Source: Firmicutes bacterium HGW-Firmicutes-14
GTDB taxonomy: Bacteria > Bacillota > Thermincolia > Thermincolales > UBA2595
Assembly (NCBI GenBank): GCA_002840275.1
Contig: PHAB01000001.1
Span: forward strand, 124,001-188,000
Direction of reading: 5' to 3'
DNA length: 64,000 nucleotides
Positions 38,270 through 46,811 of the stretch are shown here, one piece after another. The stretch's first letter is position 1; each line of letters begins with the position of its first letter. The notes below the pieces were generated by a model. It had not been told where the DNA came from, did no database searches, and worked only from the letters and a program-made list of their open reading frames with translations. The translations under genes and the position numbers were made by a program.

Positions 38270-38871
38270 TATTTCAACTCCCCGAAGTTTTTTAATATCC
38301 GGAGTCCCAGAGAACTGCTCTTTTCTGGGTGAAACTGTATGCCAAAAACATTCCCGGAACTGGCTATAGAGGTGAATCTGATACCGTATTCAGTAAGGGT
38401 GGTAATGATATCCGGTTCGGCGGGGTCAACATAGAAAGAATGCACAAAATAGAAGGAAGACTCATCCGGAATATCCTTCAGGATAGGGACTTCCTTTTGG
38501 ACCTCTATCTGGTTCCAGCCCATATGGGGCACCTTAAGCCCAGGAGGGAGAAGCCTTACATGCCCGGGGAAGATGCCCAGTCCCCGGTGAAATCCCCCTT
38601 CTTCACTTGTTTCAAACATAAGCTGAAGACCAAGACATATTCCCAGGAACGGTTTTCCTGACTTCACTGTTTCGTCAATTACTTCCAGCATACCCGCTTC
38701 CGCCAGGTTCTTCACAGCATCTCCAAAAGCCCCTACTCCCGGCAGGACAACTTTATCAGCCATCCTTACCTCTTCCGGGTCTTCTGTCACCCGGGCCTCA
38801 AAACCTACCCGTTCAAAACCTTTTTGGACACTTCGCAGGTTTCCCATCCCATAATTAATTATTGCAATCAT
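38269..38871 (-). CDS. hisH: imidazole glycerol phosphate synthase glutaminase (HisH)
   Basis: A 200-residue class I glutamine amidotransferase supplying ammonia to HisF. The nucleophile elbow is GKPFLGICLGLQLMFE (Cys), and the His-Glu pair is in GIQFHPEKSS. Start MIAIINYGMGNLRSV is canonical. It must partner the HisF part of the fusion encoded two genes downstream. Confidence 0.96.
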   Translation of the reverse strand: MIAIINYGMGNLRSVQKGFERVGFEARVTEDPEEVRMADKVVLPGVGAFGDAVKNLAEAGMLEVIDETVKSGKPFLGICLGLQLMFETSEEGGFHRGLGIFPGHVRLLPPGLKVPHMGWNQIEVQKEVPILKDIPDESSFYFVHSFYVDPAEPDIITTLTEYGIRFTSIASSGNVFGIQFHPEKSSSLGLRILKNFGELK

Positions 38872-38900
38872 GCTCTTTCCTCCGCTTTATATTGCTAGTT

Positions 38901-39494
38901 CTAGAGCTGTCCTTTAGTCGACATTATACCTTCGATACGTTCGTCAATGGAAACCGCCTCTTTTACAGCCCGGCCAAGCCCTTTGAAAATTGCTTCAATA
39001 ACATGGTGGGTATTCCTGCCTTGGAGCAGGCGGACATGTAGGGTGATTTCCCCATTGTTGACCAGCGCTCTCAGGAATTCTTCCACCAGTTCGGTATCAA
39101 AATCCCCTACCTTTTGGGCCGGCATCTGGACATCAAAGGATATATAGGACCTCCCGCTGATATCAACCACAACCATAGCCAGGGCTTCATCCATAGGGGC
39201 AAAAGCAGTCCCATAACGCTTGATTCCTTCCTTATCCCCAAGGGCCTGAGCCATTCCCTGGCCAAGGCAGATCCCGATATCCTCCACTGTATGGTGGTCA
39301 TCAATCCCGGTGTCTCCCTGGGCCTCTATATCCAGGTCGAACATTCCGTGCTTAGCCCAGAGGGCCAGCATATGATCTAAAAACGGGACCCCTGTATCCA
39401 GTTTATAACTTCCCTTGCCATCCAGGTTTAAGGTGATATTGATGTCTGTCTCGGTTGTTGTTCTGTTAATCTTACTCTTTCTGGCCTTTGCCAT
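38901..39494 (-). CDS. hisB: imidazoleglycerol-phosphate dehydratase (HisB)
   Basis: A 197-residue monofunctional HisB removing water from IGP. Conserved manganese-binding motifs are FLDHML and DDHHTVEDIGICLGQ in the first half and RNTHHVIEAIFKGLGRA in the second. No fused histidinol-phosphatase domain, so that activity is elsewhere. GGAGTGA, overlapping the hisC stop, serves as the ribosome site. Confidence 0.96.
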   Translation of the reverse strand: MAKARKSKINRTTTETDINITLNLDGKGSYKLDTGVPFLDHMLALWAKHGMFDLDIEAQGDTGIDDHHTVEDIGICLGQGMAQALGDKEGIKRYGTAFAPMDEALAMVVVDISGRSYISFDVQMPAQKVGDFDTELVEEFLRALVNNGEITLHVRLLQGRNTHHVIEAIFKGLGRAVKEAVSIDERIEGIMSTKGQL

Positions 39495-39500
39495 TACAAA

Positions 39501-40583
39501 TCACTCCATTTCCTTCTGAGGAATTAGAACTTCCTTTATTTTCTCCAGAAACATGTCGTTTTCCTCCCTTGTGCCGACCGTTACCCGCAGGCACTGTTCC
39601 AGACCATGAGTTACCCCCGGCTTCTTTCTGACAAGAATGCCTTTCTCAAGAAGTTGGCTGTGCAGCCAGCCGGCCGGCCCCCTGACCCTGAACAGGATAA
39701 AATTGGCCTGGGATGGGATTACGGTTATGTCATCTATTTTCTCCAATTCGGTCTCCAGTCTTACCCTTTCTGATTTAATTTCTTCAATTTGCGCCCGAAA
39801 CAACGGCCAGTTGTCAAGTACCGCCACTGCAGCCATCTGGGAAAAGGCATTAACATTATAAGGTTGTTTTACCTTTGTAAGTTCAACTACAACATCCCTG
39901 TGGGCCAGCAAATACCCAACCCGCAGGCCTGCCAGGGCAATTTTTGAAAAGGTTCTGAGAATAATCAGGTTCGGACATTTTTTAACAAGCGGCAGGCAGG
40001 TTTGACCGCCAAAGTCAATGTAAGCCTCATCCACCACAACCAGTGATTCAACCTTCCGGGTTATTGATTCAATCTGTTCCGGAGGCACAGCTGTACCTGT
40101 AGGATTATTGGGTGAAGCAATAAATGTGATTCCTGTTTCAGGGTTTCTCATTTCTTTTAAAAGGTTTTCGATATTTAAACTGAAGTCCTGATTCCTAAGA
40201 ACTTCAACCGGCCGGGTTCCTGTAATCTGACCGTGTATCTTATACATGGCAAAGGTGGGTGCAGGTATGACTACACGTTTGCCCGGGCCTCCGAAAGTCT
40301 GAAGGATAAGCTGAATAAGCTCATCAGAACCGTTCCCCAGAATTATGTTTTCTATGCCCATATCTGTCATCTTCGCAATTTCGCCTCTAAGTTTATCCCC
40401 CATTGGGTCAGGGTACCGGGTAAAGATTTCCCCCTTCAGCAGGAAGCAAATCTTATTCAAAACTTCAGGCGGAAATTCGTGGGGGTTTTCATTGGCATCA
40501 AGTTTAATCACATCAGAATAGGGATGGGGCTCATAGGGCACCAGGTCCTTAAGATCGTCTCTCATCAGTTTATTTGCGTCCAT
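39501..40583 (-). CDS. hisC: histidinol-phosphate aminotransferase (HisC)
   Basis: A 360-residue fold-type I PLP enzyme. It shows LDANENPHEFPPEV near the start, ILGNGSDELIQLILQTF, SPNNPTGTAVP, VVDEAYIDFGGQ and RTFSKIALAGLRVGYL, where the lysine binds PLP. It converts imidazole acetol phosphate to histidinol phosphate. Begins 21 nt after hisD and ends 6 nt before hisB. Confidence 0.95.
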   Translation of the reverse strand: MDANKLMRDDLKDLVPYEPHPYSDVIKLDANENPHEFPPEVLNKICFLLKGEIFTRYPDPMGDKLRGEIAKMTDMGIENIILGNGSDELIQLILQTFGGPGKRVVIPAPTFAMYKIHGQITGTRPVEVLRNQDFSLNIENLLKEMRNPETGITFIASPNNPTGTAVPPEQIESITRKVESLVVVDEAYIDFGGQTCLPLVKKCPNLIILRTFSKIALAGLRVGYLLAHRDVVVELTKVKQPYNVNAFSQMAAVAVLDNWPLFRAQIEEIKSERVRLETELEKIDDITVIPSQANFILFRVRGPAGWLHSQLLEKGILVRKKPGVTHGLEQCLRVTVGTREENDMFLEKIKEVLIPQKEME

Positions 40584-40604
40584 ATCCTTATCCTCACTTT
40601 GATC

Positions 40605-41888
40605 CTATTTATTCAGCCGGACCCTGACAGCATTAGCGTGGGCATCCAGTCCCTCGGTTTCAGCCAGTTTTATGATATCCTGTCCCTCATCCCCGAGTCT
40701 TTCGGGAGAATAAGCAATAATACTGGATTTTTTCATAAATGTGTCCACATTCAGTGGTGAATAAAACCGGGCCGTCCCTCCTGTGGGTAATATATGGTTG
40801 GGTCCTGCCATATAATCTCCGACCGGCTCAGGAGTGAAATGCCCCAGAAAAATGGCTCCGGCATTCTTTATTCTGCCTAATATGCTGAAGGGAGCCTCAA
40901 CCGCCAGCTCAAGGTGTTCCGGTGCATAGCGGTTGGCCAGTTCTATGGCTTCATCCATGTCCCTCGTTACAATAATAGCACTGTAGTCCCTGAGGGATGC
41001 GGTCATAATCTCTTTTCGCGTGAGATATCCCACCTGCCGGGTGATTTCTTTTTGCACTTCTTCCGCCAGTTTCCCGGAAGGTGTTACCAGGATGGCTGAA
41101 GCCAGGATATCGTGTTCGGCCTGGGACAACAAATCTGCGGCCACATAGACGGGATTTGCCGATTCGTCGGCGACAACCAGTATTTCACTGGGTCCTGCCA
41201 GCATATCAATATTTACTATCCCGTAGACCATCTTTTTGGCCAGGGTCACATAGATATTGCCGGGACCGGTAATCAGATCCACCCGCCTGACTGTCTTTGT
41301 TCCATAAGCCAGGGCAGCAACAGCCTGGGCCCCTCCCAGTTTGTAGATTTCCGTTATACCGGCTTCAGCTGCAGCCACCAGGGTGGAAGCCTGAAGCTTA
41401 CCGTCGGAGCACGGAGGTGCTACCATTACTATCTCTTTTACCCCAGCCACCTTTGCGGGCCCGGCATTCATTAAAACTGAAGATGGGTAATTGGCTGTCC
41501 CTCCCGGCACATAAATACCGGCGCGTTCAACAGGCCTTAAGAGCTGCCCCAGCACAGTACCGTCTTCACCGGTTTCAAACCACGAATTCTGCAGTTGTTT
41601 GCTGTGAAATGCAGCGATATTATCCCTGGCTTTCTGAACAGCCCTGATAAAATCACTGTCCACTTCCCTGTATGCGGCTTCTATCTCGTCACCGGAAACC
41701 GCCAGGGTTTCCGGCGTCAATTCAGCTTTGTCGAACCTGGCCGTATATTCCAGCAGAGCCTCATCCCCGTTTTCTTTTACTTTCCGGAGTATCTCACTGA
41801 CCCGTTCCTCATAGAGCACCTGGTCCGAATATTGCTTATTAATAATTTTGTCAACTGAACTGTCATTGGACTGCAGCAGCCTAATCAT
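40605..41888 (-). CDS. hisD: histidinol dehydrogenase (HisD)
   Basis: A 427-residue zinc- and NAD-dependent enzyme making the last two oxidations to histidine. Key segments are ERAGIYVPGGTANYPSSVLM, GPGNIYVTLAKKMVYG, DMLAGPSEILVVADE and APEHLELAVE, with DYMAGPNHILPTGGTARF near the end. I chose the ATG at 41888, with GGAGGAGC 8 nt upstream; seven in-frame codons precede it inside hisG. It overlaps the hisG end by 8 nt. Confidence 0.96.
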   Translation of the reverse strand: MIRLLQSNDSSVDKIINKQYSDQVLYEERVSEILRKVKENGDEALLEYTARFDKAELTPETLAVSGDEIEAAYREVDSDFIRAVQKARDNIAAFHSKQLQNSWFETGEDGTVLGQLLRPVERAGIYVPGGTANYPSSVLMNAGPAKVAGVKEIVMVAPPCSDGKLQASTLVAAAEAGITEIYKLGGAQAVAALAYGTKTVRRVDLITGPGNIYVTLAKKMVYGIVNIDMLAGPSEILVVADESANPVYVAADLLSQAEHDILASAILVTPSGKLAEEVQKEITRQVGYLTRKEIMTASLRDYSAIIVTRDMDEAIELANRYAPEHLELAVEAPFSILGRIKNAGAIFLGHFTPEPVGDYMAGPNHILPTGGTARFYSPLNVDTFMKKSSIIAYSPERLGDEGQDIIKLAETEGLDAHANAVRVRLNK

Positions 41889-42543
41889 TCTCAGCTCCTC
41901 CGTTCTCAACGATCTCTTTTATTTTTTTTATCACAGGATTAATCCTTTCACTAAGCATCCGGTGACTTACCCTGTTGGCTATCAACCTGGTGGTGGAATT
42001 GAAAATACGGGCTACCTCAATCAACCTGTTTTCCCTTAGGGTCCTCCCCGTTGAAACAATGTCCACGATAAGGTCGGATAACCCTACCAGGGGAGCAAGT
42101 TCAATGTTGCCGTGCAGTTTGATTATTTCCATTTGTTTGCCCCTGCTCAGGAAAAATTCTTCAGCTACCCTGGGGAACTTGGTGGCAACCCTGACATGAT
42201 TCAGTTGTTCCCAGTCGGTTTCCCTGGCTTTTGATTCGGGCATGGCTACCACAAACCTGCAGAAGCCATACTTGAGGTCAAGGAGTTCGAAGATGTCCTT
42301 TTTCTGTTCAACTATCGTATCTTTGCCCACAAATCCCAGGTCAGCAGCGCCATATTCAACAAAGGTGGGTATATCGGTGGGCCTGCAGACGATATACCTT
42401 ACATTTTGCCTGTTATCGGTAAAAAACAGTTTCCTGGTATCTGATTCCATCTCTGCACAGTTAAGACCGGCTTGTTTCAGGAGAGATATGGTGGGTTTAT
42501 ACAAGGTCCCCTTGGGAACCGCCATAACAAGGTAATCCTTCAT
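41881..42543 (-). CDS. hisG: ATP phosphoribosyltransferase, short form (HisG)
   Basis: A 220-residue short-type HisG, which joins ATP and PRPP in the first step of histidine synthesis. It has AVPKGTLYKPTISLLKQAGL, PTDIPTFVEYGAADLGFVGK and the PRPP loop DLIVDIVSTGRTLRENRL. Lacking the C-terminal regulatory domain, it needs HisZ, encoded upstream at 42954-44126. I chose the ATG at 42543; the GTG three codons earlier lies in the ribosome site AAAGAGGTG. The promoter (42585-42613) and a 16-bp palindrome (42555-42570) sit directly ahead. Confidence 0.96.
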   Translation of the reverse strand: MKDYLVMAVPKGTLYKPTISLLKQAGLNCAEMESDTRKLFFTDNRQNVRYIVCRPTDIPTFVEYGAADLGFVGKDTIVEQKKDIFELLDLKYGFCRFVVAMPESKARETDWEQLNHVRVATKFPRVAEEFFLSRGKQMEIIKLHGNIELAPLVGLSDLIVDIVSTGRTLRENRLIEVARIFNSTTRLIANRVSHRMLSERINPVIKKIKEIVENGGAEND

Positions 42544-42554
42544 TTTCTGCACCT

Positions 42555-42570
42555 CTTTAGTACGTTAAAG
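42555..42570 (-). promoter_or_regulatory. candidate HisR/YerC operator at hisG
   Basis: The palindrome CTTTAG-TACG-TTAAAG (one mismatch between half-sites) lies 14 nt after the hisG -10 box and touches the ribosome site. An equivalent site occurs at hisZ. Binding there would block transcription or translation. Confidence 0.65.
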
Positions 42571-42584
42571 TAATAACATATTAA

Positions 42585-42613
42585 ATTATACTACCCTTGC
42601 CCTATTGTGTCAA
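42585..42613 (-). promoter_or_regulatory. hisG operon promoter, perfect consensus
   Basis: The minus strand reads TTGACA (42613-42608), exactly 17 nt, then TATAAT (42590-42585). This is a full sigma-A consensus, so strong repression is expected. Confidence 0.85.
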
Positions 42614-42705
42614 TTTAAATTTAAAATCTCATTAAAGAAATTTTCCTTTTCTCACGATAAACACAGTAGACTATAATAATTTTACCTTGGGGAAGGTGAG
42701 CCTTG

Positions 42706-42903
42706 TTGTTAAAAAAGATCTGTCCGTACTGCAACAACTCCTCCTTTAGTTCTTCTACACTGGGAGGACCATGGCTTTGTCCCAAATGCATGAAGGACAT
42801 AAGCCACGTGCCGACAGAGGCCCCTGAGCCCAAAGCCCAATTAACCAACGTGAGGGCAAAGCAGTCTTGGCTAAAGTTCTTTCAGAACTTTTTCAAAAAA
42901 TAG
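42706..42903 (+). CDS. small zinc-ribbon protein (65 residues)
   Basis: A short protein starting LLKKICPYCNNSSFSSS, with a second pair in PWLCPKCMKD, giving a CxxC-CxxC zinc ribbon, then a charged tail ending WLKFFQNFFKK. The start is TTG at 42706 (or 42703), behind GGAAGGTGAG at 42691-42700. TATAAT at 42672-42677 may be its -10. It is followed by a clear terminator. It is the only plus-strand gene in the histidine cluster and diverges from hisG. No named family recognised. Confidence 0.65.
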   Translation: MLKKICPYCNNSSFSSSTLGGPWLCPKCMKDISHVPTEAPEPKAQLTNVRAKQSWLKFFQNFFKK

Positions 42904-42916
42904 CTCTGTGCCAAAA

Positions 42917-42947
42917 CCCGTAAACATTAGATTTGCGGGCTTTTTTT
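42917..42947 (+). terminator. intrinsic terminator of the zinc-ribbon gene
   Basis: An 8-bp stem (42917-42924 with 42932-42939, one G-U) and 7-nt loop is followed by CTTTTTTT. On the minus strand it could also help end hisZ transcription. Confidence 0.88.
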
Positions 42948-42953
42948 ATGCAT

Positions 42954-44126
42954 TTAAAATATCACAATGTTTCCTGCCCTGCCCAATATCTCAGTGTCCC
43001 GGTCTTCCCGGGACAACTGGGTTATGACAATTTTACCTTTATCCCTTAGTTCCCGTGCCTTTTTAAAAGCCTGGGCAGCTTTTGACGGTTCATACAGGAT
43101 CAGGTAATCCGGTTCAGGAACCGCACCGATTTCCCCACCCTCTTTTTCAAGGGACAGGAGCAGCCGTTCCATTCCCAGAGCGAACCCGGTTGCAGGACAC
43201 TTAAACCCAAATTGCTCCATCAGATTGTCATATCGGCCCCCTCCCAGAATGGGAAATCCCAGGTATGCCGAATATCCCTCAAAAACAACTCCTGTATAGT
43301 AATCAAGACCCCTCAGCACCCCCAGGTCAATCTCAACATTGGCAGTTATACCGTAAGCTTCCAGGGCATCATATACATCACTAAGTGCCTTCAGGGCTGC
43401 GCCGGTTTTATCATTGCCGGCCAACCGGAGCGCTTCCTCTATTATCCCCCGGTCACCCCGGGTGGTTATAACCTGCATGAATTTTTCCTTCCCTTCCACC
43501 GGGACGTTAAATTCATCCAACAGTTCCTGAAGGCCTACATAATTCTTATTGCTGACCTCAGCCTTTATCCTTCCTTTTTGGGCCTCCGGAAGCCCCATCT
43601 TCTCTATCATTCCATATAAAATATCGACATGACCGATACTCACCTTAAAATTACGCAGACCCGAAGTCTTAAGTATTTCCACAGCAACTGCAATAACTTC
43701 CGCATCAGCAAACGGGCTGCCGTCACCAACCAACTCTATACCCGACTGGTAGAATTCCCTCTGCCTGCCTGCCTGGGGGTCTTCACAACTGAAGCCATTG
43801 GCCATATAAAAAATCCTGCAGGGGAAACGGTCATCTCTCATCCGGGAGCTTATCAGGCGGGCGATGGGAGTTGTCATATCAGGCCTCAGGGTCAAAATTT
43901 GCCCCTGCCGGTCAATAAATTTATATAACTGGGCATCTTCTTCAGCACCCCTGCCTACAGACAAAACATCATAATATTCAAAAGTAGGGGTAATTACTTC
44001 CTGGTATCCCCACACCCTGAAGATTTTTTCAAAGTCATTTTCCAGACTTCTTTTGCGCAAAGCCTCACCCGGAAGCAGATCCCTTACCCCGGCGGGAATC
44101 TTTAATCTCAGCTGGTCCCTTGTCAT
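42954..44126 (-). CDS. hisZ: ATP phosphoribosyltransferase regulatory subunit (HisZ)
   Basis: A 390-residue HisRS-like paralogue without tRNA charging, needed with short HisG for catalysis and histidine feedback. Class II synthetase motifs are visible: IPAGVRDLLPGEALRKRSLE, TPTFEYYDVL, LRPDMTTPIARL and GLDYYTGVVFEGY, followed by LGGGRYDNLMEQFG. There is no anticodon-binding domain of normal HisRS length, and short hisG lies downstream. I chose the ATG at 44126 because the upstream GTG lies before GAGGGGAG. Promoter and palindromic operator precede it. Confidence 0.93.
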   Translation of the reverse strand: MTRDQLRLKIPAGVRDLLPGEALRKRSLENDFEKIFRVWGYQEVITPTFEYYDVLSVGRGAEEDAQLYKFIDRQGQILTLRPDMTTPIARLISSRMRDDRFPCRIFYMANGFSCEDPQAGRQREFYQSGIELVGDGSPFADAEVIAVAVEILKTSGLRNFKVSIGHVDILYGMIEKMGLPEAQKGRIKAEVSNKNYVGLQELLDEFNVPVEGKEKFMQVITTRGDRGIIEEALRLAGNDKTGAALKALSDVYDALEAYGITANVEIDLGVLRGLDYYTGVVFEGYSAYLGFPILGGGRYDNLMEQFGFKCPATGFALGMERLLLSLEKEGGEIGAVPEPDYLILYEPSKAAQAFKKARELRDKGKIVITQLSREDRDTEILGRAGNIVIF

Positions 44127-44145
44127 TGCTCTCCCCTCTTTCACG

Positions 44146-44161
44146 CTTTAACTAATTAAAG
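44146..44161 (-). promoter_or_regulatory. candidate HisR/YerC operator at hisZ
   Basis: A perfect palindrome, CTTTAA-CTAA-TTAAAG, lies 10 nt downstream of the hisZ -10 box and 19 nt before the start codon. It matches the hisG site in half-sites, spacing and position. A TrpR-like YerC gene lies just upstream. Confidence 0.7.
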
Positions 44162-44171
44162 TATCGAAGTT

Positions 44172-44200
44172 ATATTAACACATCACCAGGTTCATGTCAA
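44172..44200 (-). promoter_or_regulatory. hisZ promoter
   Basis: The minus strand reads TTGACA (44200-44195), a 17-nt spacer and TAATAT (44177-44172), directly upstream of the palindromic operator. Confidence 0.8.
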
Positions 44201-44294
44201 CCGGGAGCAGTGTAAAGGAAACAAAAAAACTTGGCCTGCACCGATGCCCGGACGCAAGCACAAGCCTTATTCACATCTGTTTATTTACAACTGT

Positions 44295-44594
44295 TCATTT
44301 ACCGCCCCTTAATCTGTTTAACACAAGCTTATAACCGTCTGCACCGTAGTTAAGGGACCTCTTGACCCGGCTTATGGTTGCAGTGCTGGCGCCTGTCCCC
44401 TCAGCAATCTCCCCATAGGTCCTGGTGTCCTCCAGCATTTTGGCAACCTCCAGCCTCTGGGCCAGAGACTTTAGTTCAGCCACAGTACATATGTCTTCAA
44501 AAAATCGGTAACATTCATCCGTGTTTTCCAGGCATAAAACTGCCTCAAACAATTTGTCAATGAGAGGGTCTTTTAATTTGCTGTTCACGGGCAA
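44295..44594 (-). CDS. YerC/YecD family TrpR-like regulator
   Basis: A 99-residue all-helical protein of the TrpR superfamily: CTVAELKSLAQRLEVAKMLE followed by a helix-turn-helix TYGEIAEGTGASTATISRVK. The YerC/YecD family is widespread in Firmicutes, and I recall comparative genomics proposing it as a histidine-pathway repressor (HisR). The gene is just upstream of hisZ, and matching palindromes precede hisZ and hisG, which supports that role here. The corepressor, presumably histidine, is inference. Confidence 0.88.
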   Translation of the reverse strand: MPVNSKLKDPLIDKLFEAVLCLENTDECYRFFEDICTVAELKSLAQRLEVAKMLEDTRTYGEIAEGTGASTATISRVKRSLNYGADGYKLVLNRLRGGK

Positions 44595-44719
44595 CCCCTC
44601 TTTCTTTTACTAACCGGCACACATATATAATCTTAGCGTGGAATGGGTTATATATTCTCTGTGAATTTAAAAAAATCCTTCACTGTATAAAATTAATTGG
44701 ACCGGCAATAATAAATAAC

Positions 44720-44806
44720 GAAGCAGCCAACAATGATGTTGGTCTGCTTCAACTCCTTAGCTTTGGATACGAGGGAAGCCCGTTAGGGGCTTTTCTCGTA
44801 TTTTTG
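44720..44806. terminator. two tandem hairpins after purD
   Basis: One hairpin (44720-44731 with 44738-44750, one bulge) and a second (ATACGAG 44767-44773 with CTCGTAT 44795-44801, enclosing AAGCCC/GGGCTT) lie between yerC and purD. The second is followed on the plus strand by TTTTT; the first is followed on the minus strand by GTTATTTATTATT. They probably end the purine operon on the minus strand and may also end a plus-strand transcript. Confidence 0.7.
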
Positions 44807-44814
44807 TGACATAT

Positions 44815-46089
44815 CTACTTCAAGTGCTTCAAGGCCTTTTTGCCTATATCAGTGCGGTACTGGACACCGTCCCAGGTGATCTTTTGAACTGCTTTATATA
44901 CATTATTAATGGCTTCAGGTATGGTCTGTCCCAGGGCAGTTACACCCAGGACACGGCCGCCGGAATTAACAATTTTGCCGTCCTTTTGGGCAGTCCCGGC
45001 ATGAAATACTGTTGCTCCTGCTGCCTCGGCTTCCCTAATACCTGAGATGACTTTTCCCTTATCATAGCTTCCGGGGTAACCTCCCGAAGCCATGACCACA
45101 CATACGGCAGCCTCATCCCGCCATTTGATTTCCATTCCCTCAAGCCTTTTATCCACGATACCTTCAATTATCTCAGCGAGATCGCTTTCCAGCCTTATAA
45201 GAACTGCCTGGGTTTCGGGGTCTCCAAACCTGGCATTGTATTCCAGCACCTTCGGACCGTCTTTCGTTAGTATGAGCCCTGCGTACAGTACACCCTCATA
45301 TGTCCGTCCTTCTTCCTTCATTCCGCGGACTGTGGGAATCAGGATTTTTTCTAAGGCAAATTCCTCAATTTCCCGGGTATATACCGGTGTGGGGGAATAA
45401 GCGCCCATTCCCCCGGTATTGGGCCCCTCGTCATTATCGAAAATGCGTTTGTGGTCCTGGGAAGGTACCATGGGAATAACTGCTGTACCGTCAGTGAACG
45501 CCAGGATGCTCACTTCCTCGCCTTCCAGGTATTCCTCGACAATAATCCGGTTGCCGGATTCACCAAAGACCCGGTCTTTCATAATCATTTTAACTGCATC
45601 AATGGCAGTTTTTTCATCCATAGCCACAATAACACCTTTGCCTGCAGCCAGTCCGTCCGCTTTGACCACTATGGGGGCGCCGTTCTCCTTAATATATGAT
45701 ATGGCTGCATCAGGGTTTGTGAAATCGGCATAACGTCCTGTGGGAATATTATATTTTGACATTATTTCCTTGGCTAAAACTTTGCTGCCTTCTATTTCCG
45801 CCGCCTTCCTGCTGGGTCCGAAAATCCTTAGCCCGGCCTCTCTGAACCTGTCAACAATTCCCAGGGTCAGGGGAGCTTCAGGTCCAACAACAGTCAATTC
45901 AATTTTTTCGTCCAGGGCAAATTTCAGCAGGCTGTCGATATCCTCAGCGCCTATATTAACACATTGGGCTTCCCCGGCAATTCCGGCATTCCCGGGCGCA
46001 CAGTAAATTTTAGCCACCCTGGGGCTCTGCTTAAGTTTCCATACCAGCGTATGTTCACGGCCTCCGCCGCCTACTACAAGAACCTTCAA
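44815..46089 (-). CDS. purD: phosphoribosylamine-glycine ligase (PurD, GAR synthetase)
   Basis: A 424-residue ATP-grasp enzyme for step 2 of purine synthesis. It has MKVLVVGGGGREHTLVWKL at the N-terminus, ATP-grasp segments (PIVVKADGLAAGKGVIVA, IIVEEYLEGEEVSILAF), GPNTGGMGAYSPTPVYT and the C-terminal LEYNARFGDPETQAVL. Last gene of the operon, ending before two hairpins. Confidence 0.97.
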   Translation of the reverse strand: MKVLVVGGGGREHTLVWKLKQSPRVAKIYCAPGNAGIAGEAQCVNIGAEDIDSLLKFALDEKIELTVVGPEAPLTLGIVDRFREAGLRIFGPSRKAAEIEGSKVLAKEIMSKYNIPTGRYADFTNPDAAISYIKENGAPIVVKADGLAAGKGVIVAMDEKTAIDAVKMIMKDRVFGESGNRIIVEEYLEGEEVSILAFTDGTAVIPMVPSQDHKRIFDNDEGPNTGGMGAYSPTPVYTREIEEFALEKILIPTVRGMKEEGRTYEGVLYAGLILTKDGPKVLEYNARFGDPETQAVLIRLESDLAEIIEGIVDKRLEGMEIKWRDEAAVCVVMASGGYPGSYDKGKVISGIREAEAAGATVFHAGTAQKDGKIVNSGGRVLGVTALGQTIPEAINNVYKAVQKITWDGVQYRTDIGKKALKHLK

Positions 46090-46134
46090 TTAATTCACCT
46101 CTGCCATTGGCCAGTGGCCAGTATTTGGAATGCC

Positions 46135-46731
46135 TCATTCAGAACCTTCTTGAACAATCTTGTTGAGATATGTGCTGATATATGAATCATATTCAGCGGT
46201 ATGGGTAAATGCCTCGGCAGCCAGCCTCATTCTCGTTTCAGCGGAAACCTCACCTTTTTCCTTCAGCTCAGCAATCACCCCGGCATATTTTTCAGGATTA
46301 ACCACAATGGTCACACTCTCACAGTTTTTGGCAGCTGCCCTGACCATGGTCGGCCCGCCAATATCGATATTTTCTATGGCCTCCTGCAGGGTTACATCCG
46401 GTTTGGCGATTGTTTCCTTAAACGGGTACAGGTTCACAGCTACCAGGTCTATGGTCCCAATGTTATGTTTTTTCAGCTGTTCCAGGTGGTCCGGAGTCCT
46501 TCTGGCCAGAATTCCGCCATGGATATATGGATTGAGAGTTTTGACCCGGCCGTCCAGTATTTCCGGGAACCCTGTTATCTCTGTAACATACCTGACAGGG
46601 ACCCCTGCTTCCTTAATGGTTTTATAAGTCCCGCCGGTAGATACAATTTCAAAGCCCAGTTCGTTCAAGGCCCGGGCAAATTCCACACAGCCTGTTTTAT
46701 CAGAAACACTGATTAATGCTCTCTTATTCAA
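46135..46731 (-). CDS. purH: stand-alone IMP cyclohydrolase (PurH N-terminal domain only)
   Basis: A 198-residue protein matching only the MGS-like IMP cyclohydrolase half of bifunctional PurH (about 510-590 residues). It has [52 protein letters not shown] and [15 protein letters not shown], and ends with a normal C-terminal tail around [13 protein letters not shown]. The AICAR formyltransferase domain is absent, and the 45 nt before purD hold no remnant, so this looks like a natural split rather than a broken gene. It would form IMP from FAICAR; the previous step needs another enzyme outside this window. The start is TTG behind AAGGGGGG. Confidence 0.92.
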   Translation of the reverse strand: MNKRALISVSDKTGCVEFARALNELGFEIVSTGGTYKTIKEAGVPVRYVTEITGFPEILDGRVKTLNPYIHGGILARRTPDHLEQLKKHNIGTIDLVAVNLYPFKETIAKPDVTLQEAIENIDIGGPTMVRAAAKNCESVTIVVNPEKYAGVIAELKEKGEVSAETRMRLAAEAFTHTAEYDSYISTYLNKIVQEGSE

Positions 46732-46811
46732 ATAAAACCCCCCTTTTTTAAGTAAGCGGCGCCATCCTGCAGCCGATCCTCCGACATGTGCGCAGCCGGC
46801 AGGCGGCCCTT

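Noticed and set aside
42543-44200. A T-box leader for the histidine genes.
   Set aside because: I found no AGGGTGG-type T-box sequence upstream of hisG or hisZ; the leaders are short and carry palindromic operators instead.
46090-46134. Truncated purH as a pseudogene.
   Set aside because: The domain boundary is natural, the C-terminus is intact, and no remnant of the missing half lies downstream.
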